The notes under the pieces are model-generated. The model was not told the origin of the DNA. It was given only the letters and a program-made list of their open reading frames with translations, and searched no databases. From Nevskiales bacterium (GTDB taxonomy: Bacteria > Pseudomonadota > Gammaproteobacteria > Nevskiales > Nevskiaceae): 64,000 nucleotides of DNA. Location of the stretch: assembly GCA_028698335.1 (NCBI GenBank), contig JAQVDP010000007.1, forward strand, positions 171,823-235,822. The letters run 5' to 3'. Positions 38,355-48,217 of the stretch are shown here, in pieces. The stretch's first letter is position 1, and the number at the start of each line of letters is the position of its first letter. The translations under genes and the position numbers were made by a program.

Positions 38355-38762
38355 ATGTCCACTCCCGTCAGGATCCGCGAGGATGAGGTCGAGTTCAGCG
38401 CGGTGCGTGCCCAGGGGGCCGGCGGCCAGCACGTCAACAAGACCTCGAGCGCGGTGCAGCTGCGTTTCGACGTGCAGGCATCGCGCCTGCCGGAGTCCTG
38501 CAAGCAGCGCTTGCTGACACTGGCGGACCGGCGCATCGGTGCCGACGGCGTGATCGTGATCAAGGCACAGCGATTCCGCAGCCAGCCGCAGAATCGCGAC
38601 GACGCGCTGCAGCGCCTGAACGATCTGGTCGCGAAGGGTTTCGAGGTCCCCAAGGCCCGCAAGCCGACGCAGCCGAGCCGCAACGCCCGGCGCAAGCGGG
38701 TCGACAGCAAGGTGCGGCGGGGGCAGCTCAAATCCCTGCGCAGCCCGGTCCGGGACCTCTGA
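38355..38762 (+). CDS. arfB: ArfB (YaeJ), alternative ribosome-rescue peptidyl-tRNA hydrolase
   Basis: A 135-residue class I release-factor-like protein. The catalytic GGQ is at residues 23-25 (AGGQHVNKTSSAVQL), followed by an RF1 domain lacking codon-recognition regions, and a basic disordered C-terminal tail (about 105-135, NARRKRVDSKVRRGQLKS) that enters the empty mRNA channel of stalled ribosomes. It hydrolyses peptidyl-tRNA on ribosomes stalled without a stop codon. Length matches E. coli ArfB (140). Confidence 0.96.
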   Translation: MSTPVRIREDEVEFSAVRAQGAGGQHVNKTSSAVQLRFDVQASRLPESCKQRLLTLADRRIGADGVIVIKAQRFRSQPQNRDDALQRLNDLVAKGFEVPKARKPTQPSRNARRKRVDSKVRRGQLKSLRSPVRDL

Positions 38763-38916
38763 GCGCGCGGCGCCGCACCGGTCACGGCGGCCGCCGGCAC
38801 CCCGCCATTGACCGGCGTCAACGCAGCACCCGCCCGCACGCCGCAAGATTCGGCTCAGGCGCCGGCCCGGAGCAGGGCCGAACCGCTCTGACACTATTCA
38901 GACAGGAATCCACAAG

Positions 38917-39153
38917 ATGACGATCGAAAAACACGATCTGGTGCACGAATTTCCCGAGCTGCGCGACAAGATTCACGAGCTCAAGGTCAACAACGCGCAT
39001 TTCGCGAAGCTGTTCGCCGAATATCACGAAGTCGATCGCGAAGTGCGGCGCATCGAGGAGGAAATCGAAACCCCGTCCGACGCCTACGTCGAAGAGGTCA
39101 AGCTCAAGCGCGTCCACCTCAAGGATCAGCTCTACGCGATGCTGACCGCCTAG
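38917..39153 (+). CDS. YdcH/DUF465 family small coiled-coil protein
   Basis: A 78-residue helical-hairpin protein with the DUF465 pattern (HEFPELRDKIHELK, FAKLFAEYHEVDREVRRIE, KLKRVHLKDQLYAML). The function is unknown; homologs are small, cytoplasmic and often abundant. It has its own terminator at 39203 and is not clearly in an operon with arfB (154-base gap). Confidence 0.92.
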   Translation: MTIEKHDLVHEFPELRDKIHELKVNNAHFAKLFAEYHEVDREVRRIEEEIETPSDAYVEEVKLKRVHLKDQLYAMLTA

Positions 39154-39202
39154 GACGCCCCCGCGGCGGGCCGGTCTCCGACCCACCGACGGCGTTGACC
39201 CG

Positions 39203-39234
39203 AAGTCGCGACGCTCCGGCCTCGCGACTTTTTT
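39203..39234 (+). terminator. Rho-independent terminator
   Basis: AAGTCGCGA (39203-39211) pairs with TCGCGACTT (39222-39230) across a 10-base loop, followed by T4 and a run of T/G. It ends the YdcH-like transcript. Confidence 0.88.
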
Positions 39235-39305
39235 GTGGGCCCACCTCCACGATCCGTCGCCGTGGTCACTGGCACCGCGACCGCGGGCCGCATAGGCTTG
39301 CGGAC

Positions 39306-40412
39306 ATGGCCCATCAACGTCCTCCGGCGCCCGCCCCGACCCGGGACGGCGCACTGTTCGTCTCGCCCGCCTATCTGGAGCCGCTGACGCGCCACGGGTG
39401 CGTCGGGCCCGCGCAGGGCTGGCGTCCGGTGCGGCTGAGCCTGGGCACCGCGGCGGACGCCGCACATGCGCCCTGCTACGAAAAAAGCCACTCCTGGGGC
39501 GAATTCGTATTCGATTTCGAAATCGCACGCGCCTACCAGCAGCACGGCCTGAGCTACTACCCGAAACTGGTCTGCTGCGTGCCCTACACGCCGGTTCCCG
39601 GACCGAGACTGCTGGGCAATACACCCGAACAACGACGTGCGCTGGGTGCCGCGCTGGTCGAGCAGACCGAGCGCAGCGGCGCGTCCGGGGCACATGTGCT
39701 GTATCTGCCCGAGGACGAACAGCGGCTCCTTGCGAACGACGCCTGGCTGCCGCGCGATCAGCTGCGCTTCATCTGGCGCAACCGCGGCTATCGCGACTTC
39801 GACGACTTTCTTTCGGCAATGACGTCGAAACGCCGCAAGAACATCGGCCGGGAACGCGCGCGGGTCGGCGAAGGCGGATTCGAGATCCGCTGGTGCGACG
39901 GCGCGTCCTTCGACCCATCGCAATGGCAGGCGATCTACGCGCTGTACGCGAGCACATACGCGATGCGCGGCCAGTCACCGTATCTGACGCTGGGCTGCCT
40001 GCAGGACTGGGCACAGGCCTTTGGCCCCCGCATGCGGTTCTGCCTGGCACTGCAGGGCGGAGAACCGGTGGCGATGGCGTTCTTCTTCGTCGACGGCCGC
40101 TCGCTGTTCGGGCGGCACTGGGGCGCACGCGCCGACTATGACGCCCTGCACTTCGAGCTGTGCTACTACCAGGGCATCGATCACTGCATCGAGCAGGGCC
40201 TGGAACGCTTCGATGCCGGCGTCCAGGGCGAGCACAAGCTGCTGCGCGGATTCGAGCCGGAGCGGGCCCACTCGGCGCACTGGTTCGCACATGACGGCAT
40301 GCGCGCGGCCATTGCCCGATACTTCGACGAGGAACGCCTCGCACTGGCCGCGCGCATCGACGCGCTGACCGCGCACACCGGGCTGCGCGCGACGCCGGCG
40401 GACAGCCGCTAG
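39306..40412 (+). CDS. FemAB-like/GNAT N-acyltransferase (PF04339-type)
   Basis: A 368-residue acyltransferase of the peptidogalycan/FemAB-like group. The characteristic ...CYEKSHSWGEFVFDFEIARAYQQHGLSYYPKLV segment lies near residues 58-90, with KRRKNIGRERARV near 175 and an acyl-CoA-binding half with the GEHKLLRGFEP motif near 310. Homologs are cytoplasmic and the substrate is unknown; they are not the FemA that acts on peptidoglycan in staphylococci. The ATG at 39306 is chosen. Its stop overlaps the convergent small membrane gene by four bases. Confidence 0.88.
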   Translation: MAHQRPPAPAPTRDGALFVSPAYLEPLTRHGCVGPAQGWRPVRLSLGTAADAAHAPCYEKSHSWGEFVFDFEIARAYQQHGLSYYPKLVCCVPYTPVPGPRLLGNTPEQRRALGAALVEQTERSGASGAHVLYLPEDEQRLLANDAWLPRDQLRFIWRNRGYRDFDDFLSAMTSKRRKNIGRERARVGEGGFEIRWCDGASFDPSQWQAIYALYASTYAMRGQSPYLTLGCLQDWAQAFGPRMRFCLALQGGEPVAMAFFFVDGRSLFGRHWGARADYDALHFELCYYQGIDHCIEQGLERFDAGVQGEHKLLRGFEPERAHSAHWFAHDGMRAAIARYFDEERLALAARIDALTAHTGLRATPADSR

Positions 40413-40657
40413 CGATAGCCGCGAAGCGTCGCCGCAGCGATGATCGCCGCCATCAGGGCGAGCCAGCCACCGAAGGCATGCTCGCCGGCCAGCAACGCCA
40501 GCAGCGCGAACATCGCGAACAGTGCCGCGACGCCGGTTTCGACCTGTCGCGCGAGCGGCCAGTCCGACATGCGCAGATGCGGGCGACGGCGGCGCACGGC
40601 GACGGCCGCCAGCAACAGGACGCTGGCGATGACGAGCAGAGTCAGGAAGGCGGCCAA
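40409..40657 (-). CDS. small two-helix membrane protein
   Basis: An 82-residue protein of unknown function with two predicted membrane helices (about 2-20 and 42-75, Ala/Leu-rich) joined by a short basic loop (RRRRPHLRMSDWPLARQ). I place the start at TTG 40657, preceded by GGAG six bases upstream, because the upstream ATG (40729) lies within slyX. It is 25 bases downstream of slyX and probably co-transcribed. Confidence 0.65.
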   Translation of the reverse strand: MAAFLTLLVIASVLLLAAVAVRRRRPHLRMSDWPLARQVETGVAALFAMFALLALLAGEHAFGGWLALMAAIIAAATLRGYR

Positions 40658-40682
40658 GGCAGGCTCCGATCGCGGAGATCGC

Positions 40683-40892
40683 TCAGTAGTGCGGGGGAAC
40701 CTCGTCGGCAAGGCTGCCCTTGGCGACACCTTCGCCGAGCCTCAACATGCGCTCGCTCAGCTGGCGGCCGAGGCGCTCGAGCGCCGCGATCTGCATCTGC
40801 TGGCGCGTGACGATCTCGTTGAGGACCCGAACCGTCTCCTCCTGATAGGCGAGCTTGGTTTCCAGTTCAATCAATCGATCTTCGTCGGTCAT
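40683..40892 (-). CDS. slyX: SlyX family protein
   Basis: A 69-residue coiled-coil protein with the SlyX pattern (RLIELETKLAYQEETVRVLNE and a C-terminal PPHY motif). It is found next to slyD in enterobacteria, but slyD is not present here. The function is unknown. The downstream partner is a small membrane protein instead. Confidence 0.92.
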   Translation of the reverse strand: MTDEDRLIELETKLAYQEETVRVLNEIVTRQQMQIAALERLGRQLSERMLRLGEGVAKGSLADEVPPHY

Positions 40893-41119
40893 TGCAGTCT
40901 CGTGAATCCCAAGTACACCCAGCGCAATCAGCGCTGGCGCAAACAGGATAACGATTCCCCGCCGATCTGTGGCCGATCCGACCTCTGCACCACCGCCCGG
41001 AGCGCCCCGGCGTGCGCATGTAGGAAAATCCCCATCGCGGGACGGTCTTCACTTTGCGTTAATCATCGATATCAGACGATACCGTACCGCTTCTATCCCC
41101 GATTCAGGAGATGACGTCC

Positions 41120-42091
41120 ATGCTTGGTGTTTTCACTGCTCTTCGCCCGCGCCGTTGGGCCGGCCTGGCCACCGCCGGTGTGCTGATCGCCTGCACGATG
41201 ACCGATGCCGGAGCAGCGTCCGCCGCCGCCAAGGCGGCTGACGAAATCGCCCGCACCGCCCGGGAGTGCACCAAACTCGGCGATTTCTATTGGGAAATCG
41301 GCGACAAGAACGGCGCCAAGGCATCCGGACAGATCGGATCGGACTATTCGGCCAACAGCACGATCAAGATCGCCTCGGCATCGAAGTGGGTCTGGGGCGC
41401 GTACGTGCTCGAGAAGACCGCGCGCAACAGTCCGCCCAGCGACGAAGAAGTCGAAATGCTGGAAATGAAGTCGGGCTTCACCCTGTTCAATCCGGTGCGC
41501 TGCCTGCTGTCGCGCAGCGTCGGCTCGTGCATGGACTCGCGCGGCAACGACGAGCGCGAAACGTCCAAGGTCGGCAAATTTTCGTATGGCGGCGGCCACA
41601 GCCAGAAGCTGGCGATGAAGCTCGGCCTCGGGCGCATGAACGCCGAGCAGCTGACCGCCGAGGTCAAGCGCTACATCGGCCCCGAACTGGGCTTCGCCTA
41701 CGGCCGCCCGCAACCGGCCGGCGGCATGGAATCCAGCCCGGCCCAGTACGCCCAGTTTCTGCGCAAGATCATGTCCGGCAAGCTGAAGATGCACGACTAC
41801 CTGGGTTACAAGCCGGTCTGCACCCTGCCCGGTGTGTGCAAGACGGCGCTGTCGAGCCCGGTCAAGGAGCGTTGGCACTACAGCCTCAACCACTGGATCG
41901 AGGATGATCCGAGCACCGGTGACGGCAGCTTCAGCAGCCCGGGCCTGATGGGCTTCTACCCGTGGATCTCCGCGGACAAGAAAACCTACGGCATTCTCGC
42001 CCGCCAGAAGCTTTCCGGCAGTGCCTACTGGGACAGCGTCGAGTGCGGTCGCGAGATCCGCAAGGCCTGGATGGATGCATCGGGCCGCTAG
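41120..42091 (+). CDS. exported SxxK serine hydrolase of unusual type
   Basis: A 323-residue secreted protein. A signal peptide (ending near Ala-Ala-Ser-Ala, residue about 35) is followed by a SASK motif at residues 86-89, the SxxK signature of beta-lactamases, penicillin-binding proteins and related esterases, with Ser86 and Lys89 as catalytic pair. The second motif is not the usual YxN: the best candidate is FSYGGG near residue 155. A C-terminal SSPGLMGFYPWISADKKTYGILA is the likely third-motif region. It resembles class C-like serine hydrolases rather than a true beta-lactamase. ATG 41120 has the AGGAG spacing; ATG 41111 sits too close. Confidence 0.82.
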   Translation: MLGVFTALRPRRWAGLATAGVLIACTMTDAGAASAAAKAADEIARTARECTKLGDFYWEIGDKNGAKASGQIGSDYSANSTIKIASASKWVWGAYVLEKTARNSPPSDEEVEMLEMKSGFTLFNPVRCLLSRSVGSCMDSRGNDERETSKVGKFSYGGGHSQKLAMKLGLGRMNAEQLTAEVKRYIGPELGFAYGRPQPAGGMESSPAQYAQFLRKIMSGKLKMHDYLGYKPVCTLPGVCKTALSSPVKERWHYSLNHWIEDDPSTGDGSFSSPGLMGFYPWISADKKTYGILARQKLSGSAYWDSVECGREIRKAWMDASGR

Positions 42092-42115
42092 ATCGGCTCC
42101 CCGGCCTCACCGCCC

Positions 42116-42152
42116 AATAAAAAGGGCGCGCTTCTGACGAAGCGCGCCCTTT
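42116..42152. terminator. bidirectional Rho-independent terminator
   Basis: AAAGGGCGCGCTT pairs perfectly with AAGCGCGCCCTTT over a CTGACG loop (stem 42121-42152). The preceding AATAAAAA gives a strong U-run for the minus-strand peroxidase gene; the plus strand is followed by CGTTTG. It ends both convergent genes. Confidence 0.93.
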
Positions 42153-42172
42153 CGTTTGCATAAACCGAACGC

Positions 42173-43282
42173 TTACTCGAGCATGTCGCCCGGCGTCGGC
42201 GGCAGATGCGGCATCGTCTGCTCCGGGAACTCGCCACCCAGGCCTTCGAGGAAAGCGACGATGTCGGCGATCTGCTGCTCGCTCAGCGTCTTGTTGAGCT
42301 GCGTGACCGCCATCATGTTGACGGCCTCGGGCAGGGTCTTCACGGCGCCGTTGTGCATGTACGGCGCGGTGTAGGCCAGATTGCGCAGCGTCGGCACGCG
42401 CCACATGTTCTGGTCCTCCGGTTTGCCGGTGACCGCTGCCTTGCCACCGTCGTCGAGCACGCGGTACTTGGCGACCATCTCGTTGTCGGCGAAGACCGGG
42501 AACTTCATGAAGAAGCCGGTGCCGACCGGGAGGCTCGGACCGCTGAAGTTCGGCCCCGAGTGGCAGGCCACGCAGCCGACATCCGCGAATGCCCGCATGC
42601 CCTTCTGCTGTTGCGCGGTCAGCGCTTTCTTGTCGCCCTTGACGAAGCGGTCGTAGGGGCTGTTCGGCGTGATCAGCGTGCGCTCGTACGCAGCGATCGC
42701 CTTGGCCACGGTGTCCTCGCTGATCTGCGCCTTGCTGCCGAAGGCCGCCTTGAACTTCGGCGCATAGCCCGGAATCTGCTTGAGCCGCTTCACCGCGGCC
42801 TCGAGATTCGGCATCCCCATCTCGATCGGATTGGCGATCGGCCCCTTGGCCTGGTCCTCGAGCGAGGCCGCGCGGCCGTCCCAGAACTGCACCGACAGGA
42901 ACGCGGCATTCCAGACCGTCGGCGCGTTGCGGCCGCCGACCTGATCGTGGACCCCGATCGACGTCGGCCGGTGATCGTCGCCACCTTCCATGACGTTGTG
43001 GCAGGAGAAGCACGACACCGTACCGGTCGAGGACAGGCGCGGATCGAAATAGAGCATCTTGCCCAGCTCGACCTTCTCGGGCGTGGTCGGATTGTCGGCC
43101 GGCGCCGGCGCCGTCTCGGGCAGCGCCTGCCATTCGACGGCCTGCGCGACCGGAACCTGCATCAGTGCCGCAGCCGCCGCCAGCGGCAGCGCCGCGATTG
43201 CCCAGCGATGCTTGCGGATGCGCTCATGAGTCCCGGGGGACGCCGGTCCGGTCGTCGTCCTGACTGTTAGTGCCTTGGTCAT
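42173..43282 (-). CDS. di-haem cytochrome c peroxidase
   Basis: A 369-residue periplasmic di-haem peroxidase of the CcpA/MauG family. A long N-terminus with a signal peptide (hydrophobic core at about 28-42, cleavage near AQA 48) is followed by two CXXCH haem sites, CFSCH (91-95) and CVACH (237-241). The loop motifs RVPTLRNLAYTAPYMHNG and the N-terminal EKVELGKMLYFDPRLS are diagnostic. It reduces hydrogen peroxide with electrons from cytochrome c or azurin. AGGACA forms the ribosome binding site. The gene ends in the bidirectional terminator. Confidence 0.95.
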   Translation of the reverse strand: MTKALTVRTTTGPASPGTHERIRKHRWAIAALPLAAAAALMQVPVAQAVEWQALPETAPAPADNPTTPEKVELGKMLYFDPRLSSTGTVSCFSCHNVMEGGDDHRPTSIGVHDQVGGRNAPTVWNAAFLSVQFWDGRAASLEDQAKGPIANPIEMGMPNLEAAVKRLKQIPGYAPKFKAAFGSKAQISEDTVAKAIAAYERTLITPNSPYDRFVKGDKKALTAQQQKGMRAFADVGCVACHSGPNFSGPSLPVGTGFFMKFPVFADNEMVAKYRVLDDGGKAAVTGKPEDQNMWRVPTLRNLAYTAPYMHNGAVKTLPEAVNMMAVTQLNKTLSEQQIADIVAFLEGLGGEFPEQTMPHLPPTPGDMLE

Positions 43283-43432
43283 AGTGTTGTCCTGTTCCTG
43301 ATAACGAATGGCAGGGAATCACATCGACTCGATTCGAGCCGAACGGATCACCGGTCCGCGAGCTTCCCGACATCGCGACACCGACCGAAGCCCGCCACAC
43401 CACAGCTCGGGCTTCCACAACTCACCATCATT

Positions 43433-43448
43433 ATACCCATGGGGGTAT
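43433..43448. promoter_or_regulatory. palindromic site ATACCC-N4-GGGTAT upstream of peroxidase
   Basis: Perfect 6-base arms ATACCC and GGGTAT are separated by ATGG, about 150 bases before the peroxidase start. The pattern resembles operators of the CsoR/CstR family (copper or sulfur sensors). No such regulator is encoded in the window, so this is a suggestion only. Confidence 0.35.
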
Positions 43449-43569
43449 GGGATGACTCCACTTCAATCATTGCGGAGCGGACGTCGCGACAACGTCAATA
43501 CGCCGCCGGCGGCAGCTGCCACACCGCCGGCTTCGGCGCCTCAGGGGCGAGGGGCCTGCGGCGGCAGGC

Positions 43570-44529
43570 CTACCACCGCAGCAGCACCGACCCCCAGGTC
43601 ATGCCGCCGCCGACGCCTTCGAGCAGGACCAGATGCCCCGGCTGGATGCGCCCGTCGCGCACGGCGCCATCGAGCGCCAGCGGAACCGATGCTGCGGACG
43701 TGTTGCCATGGCGGGCGACCGTGGTCACGACGCGCTCGCGCGGCACCCGCATCTTGTCGGCGGTCGCGTTGATGATGCGCAGGTTGGCCTGATGCGGCAC
43801 GAACCAGTCGAGATCCGGTCCCTCGAAGCCGTTGTGCGCGAGCGCCTCGCGCGAACATTCGTCGAGCACGCGCACCGCGAGCTTGAACACCGCCGGCCCG
43901 TCCATCTCGACGAAGGGATTGCCGCGCACCTGACCATGGGCGATGCCGCCGGCGACGCGCAGAATGTGACCGAGATTGCCGTCCGAATGCAGGTGCGTCG
44001 AATAGATCCCGGGCGCCTCGGCGTGTTTCAGGACCACCGCGCCAGCGCCGTCGCCGAACAGCACGCAGGTCTTGCGATCGTTCCAGTCCAGCAGGCGGGA
44101 AAACACCTCCGCGCCGACGACCAGCGCGCACTTGCTCTGGCCGGTGGCAACGAACTTGTCGGCCACCGACAGGCCATAGATGAATCCGGTACAGACCGCC
44201 TGCACGTCGAACGCCGCACCGCCGGTGACGCCGAGCTTGCTCTGCAGGATGCAGGCCGTCGACGGGAACACCATGTCGGGAGTCGTCGTCGCGACGATGA
44301 TCAGGTCGATCTCGTCAGGTCCGACGCCGGCGGCTTCCATCGCCCGGCGCGCCGCCGCGACGGCGAGGTCACTGGTCAGTTCGCCGTCGGCCGCGACATG
44401 GCGCGCCTCGATGCCGGTCCGCGAGACGATCCATTCGTCCGAGGTATCGATCCGCGATTCCAGATCGCAGTTCGTCACGACCCGCTCCGGAAGATAGCTC
44501 CCGGTTCCGATGATTTTCGAATAGCCCAT
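43570..44529 (-). CDS. fabH: beta-ketoacyl-ACP synthase III
   Basis: A 319-residue condensing enzyme that starts fatty acid synthesis by joining acetyl-CoA (or another acyl-CoA) with malonyl-ACP. The catalytic triad is intact: Cys113 (QAVCTGF), His246 (VPHQANLRI) and Asn276 ([10 protein letters not shown]). The dimer-interface and CoA-binding segment [13 protein letters not shown] is also conserved. It lies outside the usual plsX-fabH-fabD-fabG cluster, so it may be a second copy or a copy with different primer preference. ATG 44529 is chosen; the longer frame (44754) adds a Gly/Arg-rich N-terminus unlike FabH. Confidence 0.96.
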   Translation of the reverse strand: MGYSKIIGTGSYLPERVVTNCDLESRIDTSDEWIVSRTGIEARHVAADGELTSDLAVAAARRAMEAAGVGPDEIDLIIVATTTPDMVFPSTACILQSKLGVTGGAAFDVQAVCTGFIYGLSVADKFVATGQSKCALVVGAEVFSRLLDWNDRKTCVLFGDGAGAVVLKHAEAPGIYSTHLHSDGNLGHILRVAGGIAHGQVRGNPFVEMDGPAVFKLAVRVLDECSREALAHNGFEGPDLDWFVPHQANLRIINATADKMRVPRERVVTTVARHGNTSAASVPLALDGAVRDGRIQPGHLVLLEGVGGGMTWGSVLLRW

Positions 44530-44702
44530 GGTAATTAGGATAACCGATGCGACTGCGGGCCCGTTCTGCCTGCCTCCTGCCCGCGACCTGGGCCGATGGA
44601 CATCCCGCTCCGTCCGCCTTCCGGCCTGCTTTGGGCTGCATTGTCCTGCATGCCCTCCCCCAAAGTCGATGTCACCGCCCGCCAGGCGTCGCGGTCGCCC
44701 CA

Positions 44703-44743
44703 AAAAGAAAGAAGGGAGAGCCGAACAAGTCGACCCTCCCCTC
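44703..44743 (-). terminator. weak terminator of the large TonB receptor gene
   Basis: GGGAG and CTCCC form a short stem downstream of the receptor stop; on the minus strand it is followed by a T-rich stretch (TTCTTTCTTTTT). The stem is short and the loop long, so it may be only partly effective. Confidence 0.35.
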
Positions 44744-44772
44744 ATGGGAGTCAATTCACGACAGGGCTTGCA

Positions 44773-47700
44773 TCAGAAGTTGGCGATCAGGCGCAGATAC
44801 GGGGTGCGGCTGCCCCAGGTGTCGTACAGCGTCGGATCGTAGGAGCTGGCGAAGGCGGTGTAGACCGGCGGCGGATCCTGATCGAACAGGTTGTTGACGC
44901 CGAGCACGAACTTGGTCTGCCAGCGCTCCAGCGCGTAGCTGAGCTGCACGTCGTGATACAGCGTCGTCTCGATCTTGTTGAGGATGCCGTAGTCGGGATG
45001 CACCGGCCCCGAACACAGGCCGTACTGCTCCAGCGACAGGACCGGCGTCGGGTTGCCGCCGCCATTGGCGGCACCCGGATCCTCGTAGAACTGGTCGTCG
45101 CACTGCTCGTAGACGTGATAGATGAAGCGCGTGCTCCAGCTCGCCTCCCAGGGGCCGTTGCCGTAGATCAGCGACGCGTTGGCCTTGAAGCGCGGAATCG
45201 CCGACTGTCCGCCGAACTCGAAACCGACCAGGCCCGTCGTCACATCGGGGCCGCTCGCGGCCGGCGTGGTGACGTCATACCGCGTGACGTAGGCGCCGTC
45301 GAAGATCAGCTCGAAGGTCCCGAACCGGTTCAGCCAGTCGTTGTTGATCTTCCAGTTGACGTTGATGTCGAGCCCTTCGACCTCCAGCGCCTGGAAATTG
45401 ACCGCGGTGTTGTCGATCTGGACGATCTGCCCGTCGTCGTTGCGCTGCACCTTTTCGCACAGCGCCCGGTTCTCCGGATCCGCGCGGTAGCACAGCTCGA
45501 AGATCTGATCGGTGCCGATGAAGGTGATGAAATCGTCGAGCGAGATCCGGTACCAGTCCAGCGCCACGCTGAAGTCGTCGATGAAGCGCGGGCTGTAGAC
45601 CACACCGGCGGTGATCGAGGTCGCGGTTTCGGGCTTCAGGCCCGGATTGCCGCCGAACACCGTCGGCAGCTGCGCGTTGGTCTGGTCGCTGGACGCACCG
45701 TCGGCGTCGCAGTTGGCGGCGACGTTGGGATCGGTATCGCGATCGGTCGACGCGCAGGGGTCGGTCACCTCGGGGAAGCTGGTCACCGCGCCGAGATACA
45801 GCTCGGTGATCGACGGCGCCCGGAATGCCTCCGACCAGGTTCCGCGGAGCAGCAGATCCTCGAACATCCGCCACTCGAGCCCCAGCTTGGAGCTGGTGTT
45901 CGAGCCGATGTCGCCGTAGTCCGAATAGCGCGACGCCAGACTCAGATTGAGGCTCTCGAACAATGGCAGGTTGGCCAGCACCGGCACATTGAACTCGACG
46001 TAGGCCTCGAACGCGTCATAGCTGCCGCGGGTCGGGGACGCCGCGTTGGTGCTGCTGGTGCCGGCGACCTTGAGCGGGTCCGGGTCACTGCGGAACGACT
46101 CGGTCCGCAGTTCGACCCCGGCGGCGACGCCGAGCGAGCCGGGCAGCCAGTCGCCGACGAAGAGATTGGTCGACGCATTGCCGTAGAACAGGCGCTGCTG
46201 CTGGCGCGCGGTATCGTGCGCGGTGTAGGCGACGTACCCCAGCATGTCCTGGGTGATCGTGCCGGGGCCGCCGAAGAAATCGAACGGCACGCATCCGGCC
46301 GCCGACGGCGGGGCCGAATTGACGTCGTCCCCGGTGCACTCGGCGATCGGACCGACCGCGCGGGCCAGGCGCTCCATGTTGATCAGACCGGCTTCGGTGG
46401 TCGCCAGCTTGCTCTCGGAGTACGCCGCGCCCAGATCCCAGCTGACCAGCTGGGTCAGCACGTCGAACTGGCCGTCGAAGCCCCCGCCGATGCGCAGCGT
46501 GTCGACATCCTGCTGGAACAGGCGGGGTCCGAGTTCGACCATACGCCGCAGCACCGCACCGAGCCCGATCAGGCCGGCCGCCTCGTCGGCGCGGCCGATA
46601 TCCTGAGCGACGGTGCCGGGGATGTAGTACGGGCTGTTCGAATTGGTCGGGTTGTACGGGTTGGTCGCGTCGACGTAGCCGAGCGCGAACGGCGCGGGCA
46701 GCGCGTCACCGACCGCGACCGGGGTCTCGGCGAGCTGCTGCGCCGACTTGCGCAGGTTGTACAGCGCCTCGCTGGTGAAGCGGATGCCGTTGTCGAAGTC
46801 GTGGGTGATCTGGCCGAAGATGCTGTAGCGCTCGCTCGGCGTCAGCAGATAGTTGACCGGCGCGTAGTTGTAGGGATCCTCGTTCTGGTCCCAGCGCGCG
46901 TAGTTGCCGGACGGATCGGTCCCGGCACCGGGCCGCCGCGCCAGATCGCACAGCGTCAGCGGCGAACCGGCGGGCAGGTTCAGGCCCGGATCCTGCAGCC
47001 CGCCGATGCCCAGCGGATCGGGCACGCCGGCGGTGCCGAAGGGATCGGTCAGCGCACCACCGGCGACCGCTCCGGTCAGATCGAAACAGGCGGACTCGGG
47101 ACCGGTCTGGCCGTTGGCGATGACATTGCCGTTGACCGAGTTCGGGACGAACAGGATGCGTCCCTGCGGCGTGAACGCGCTGCCGCGGCTGATGCCGGTC
47201 CCGAGCGTCGGCACCGACGCCTGCTCGCGATCGTTGGCAAACAGTTCGCCCTGGTTCAGATAGCTCAGGTCCAGGAACACGCCGGTCTTGCCGTTGGTCG
47301 ACCCGAACGAATAGCTGTAGAGCTGGGTCAGACCCTCGCCGTCGTCGAAGACCTGGGCCTGCGCCCGGAGTTCGGCGCCGTTGAAGTCGCGACGGGTCTT
47401 GATGTTGACGACACCGGCGATCGCGTCGGAGCCGTAGATCGCCGAAGCGCCGTCCTTGAGCACCTCGATGCTGTCGATGATCGAGATCGGGATCGTGTTG
47501 AGATCGACCGAATTGGTCCGCAGCTGACTCAGGCCGCCGACCCAGCGACGACCGTTCACCAGAACCAGCACGCGGTTGGAGCCGAGGTTGCGCAGATCGA
47601 TTTCGGTCGATCCGTCGCCGCCGTTGTTGAACGCGGTATTGAGCGCGGCCCCCGCCTGCGGCAGGTTCTGCAGCAGGTCGCCGATCGACGTCAGCCCCGA

Positions 47701-47985
47701 GCGCTCGATGTCCTGGCGGCTGAGCCGCAGGACCGGCTGGGCGGTCTCGTAGTCGGTGCGGCGGATGCGCGAACCGGTCACCTCGATCGTCTCGAGTCGT
47801 GCCTGATCGACCGCCGTCTCGGCCGCCTGCGCATCATCCGTCAACGGTTCGACCGGAACCGTCTCGACCACCGGTTCGTCGACGAATTCGACATCGGATT
47901 CCTGACCCCAGGCCAGCGCCGGCAGCAGCACGCCCGCAACGACCCACGCCGGCCACGCCGGCCGGCCCCCAACACTTCGCAACAT
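44773..47985 (-). CDS. large TonB-dependent receptor
   Basis: A 1070-residue outer-membrane receptor. A signal peptide ([14 protein letters not shown]) and an acidic Val/Glu-rich linker precede a TonB box-like segment ([11 protein letters not shown], about residue 66). The plug follows ([69 protein letters not shown]), and a long barrel ends in PYLRLIANF with a C-terminal Phe. The plug pattern is that of large Caulobacter/xanthomonad/Sphingomonas-type receptors for carbohydrates or aromatic compounds. Substrate unknown. Strong GGAGAAGG ribosome binding site. Divergent from the exported hydrolase at 48218. Confidence 0.93.
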   Translation of the reverse strand: MLRSVGGRPAWPAWVVAGVLLPALAWGQESDVEFVDEPVVETVPVEPLTDDAQAAETAVDQARLETIEVTGSRIRRTDYETAQPVLRLSRQDIERSGLTSIGDLLQNLPQAGAALNTAFNNGGDGSTEIDLRNLGSNRVLVLVNGRRWVGGLSQLRTNSVDLNTIPISIIDSIEVLKDGASAIYGSDAIAGVVNIKTRRDFNGAELRAQAQVFDDGEGLTQLYSYSFGSTNGKTGVFLDLSYLNQGELFANDREQASVPTLGTGISRGSAFTPQGRILFVPNSVNGNVIANGQTGPESACFDLTGAVAGGALTDPFGTAGVPDPLGIGGLQDPGLNLPAGSPLTLCDLARRPGAGTDPSGNYARWDQNEDPYNYAPVNYLLTPSERYSIFGQITHDFDNGIRFTSEALYNLRKSAQQLAETPVAVGDALPAPFALGYVDATNPYNPTNSNSPYYIPGTVAQDIGRADEAAGLIGLGAVLRRMVELGPRLFQQDVDTLRIGGGFDGQFDVLTQLVSWDLGAAYSESKLATTEAGLINMERLARAVGPIAECTGDDVNSAPPSAAGCVPFDFFGGPGTITQDMLGYVAYTAHDTARQQQRLFYGNASTNLFVGDWLPGSLGVAAGVELRTESFRSDPDPLKVAGTSSTNAASPTRGSYDAFEAYVEFNVPVLANLPLFESLNLSLASRYSDYGDIGSNTSSKLGLEWRMFEDLLLRGTWSEAFRAPSITELYLGAVTSFPEVTDPCASTDRDTDPNVAANCDADGASSDQTNAQLPTVFGGNPGLKPETATSITAGVVYSPRFIDDFSVALDWYRISLDDFITFIGTDQIFELCYRADPENRALCEKVQRNDDGQIVQIDNTAVNFQALEVEGLDINVNWKINNDWLNRFGTFELIFDGAYVTRYDVTTPAASGPDVTTGLVGFEFGGQSAIPRFKANASLIYGNGPWEASWSTRFIYHVYEQCDDQFYEDPGAANGGGNPTPVLSLEQYGLCSGPVHPDYGILNKIETTLYHDVQLSYALERWQTKFVLGVNNLFDQDPPPVYTAFASSYDPTLYDTWGSRTPYLRLIANF

Positions 47986-48070
47986 GTCCTTCTCCCGTAC
48001 AGCTTCTGATAACCCCGCTTCATCGACCACGAGCGGGTGTCTTCATGCCTCTGCCTTTGTAGGCAATTGC

Positions 48071-48084
48071 TTACGTTACGTTAC
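48071..48084. repeat. TTACG direct repeats in a divergent promoter region
   Basis: TTACGTTACGTTAC is two and a half copies of a 5-base unit lying 86 bases upstream of the receptor start and 134 bases before the hydrolase start. It might be a regulator-binding element shared by both, or chance. Confidence 0.25.
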
Positions 48085-48217
48085 AAGATCGTCCTACTCA
48101 ATCGGGGAGAACCCCCAGAAACCCCGGAATCCGGGGCCTCGATCGGAACTGCTAGCATTGGCCCCGCACCGCCCGCTCCAGAAGCCGTCCGCGGCATCGG
48201 ACACAGGAGGAACCCTC

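Noticed and set aside
44596..48009. 1137-residue plus-strand open frame
   Set aside because: It covers the large TonB receptor in antisense; the composition is dominated by Arg, Gly, Asp and Val repeats typical of a shadow frame.
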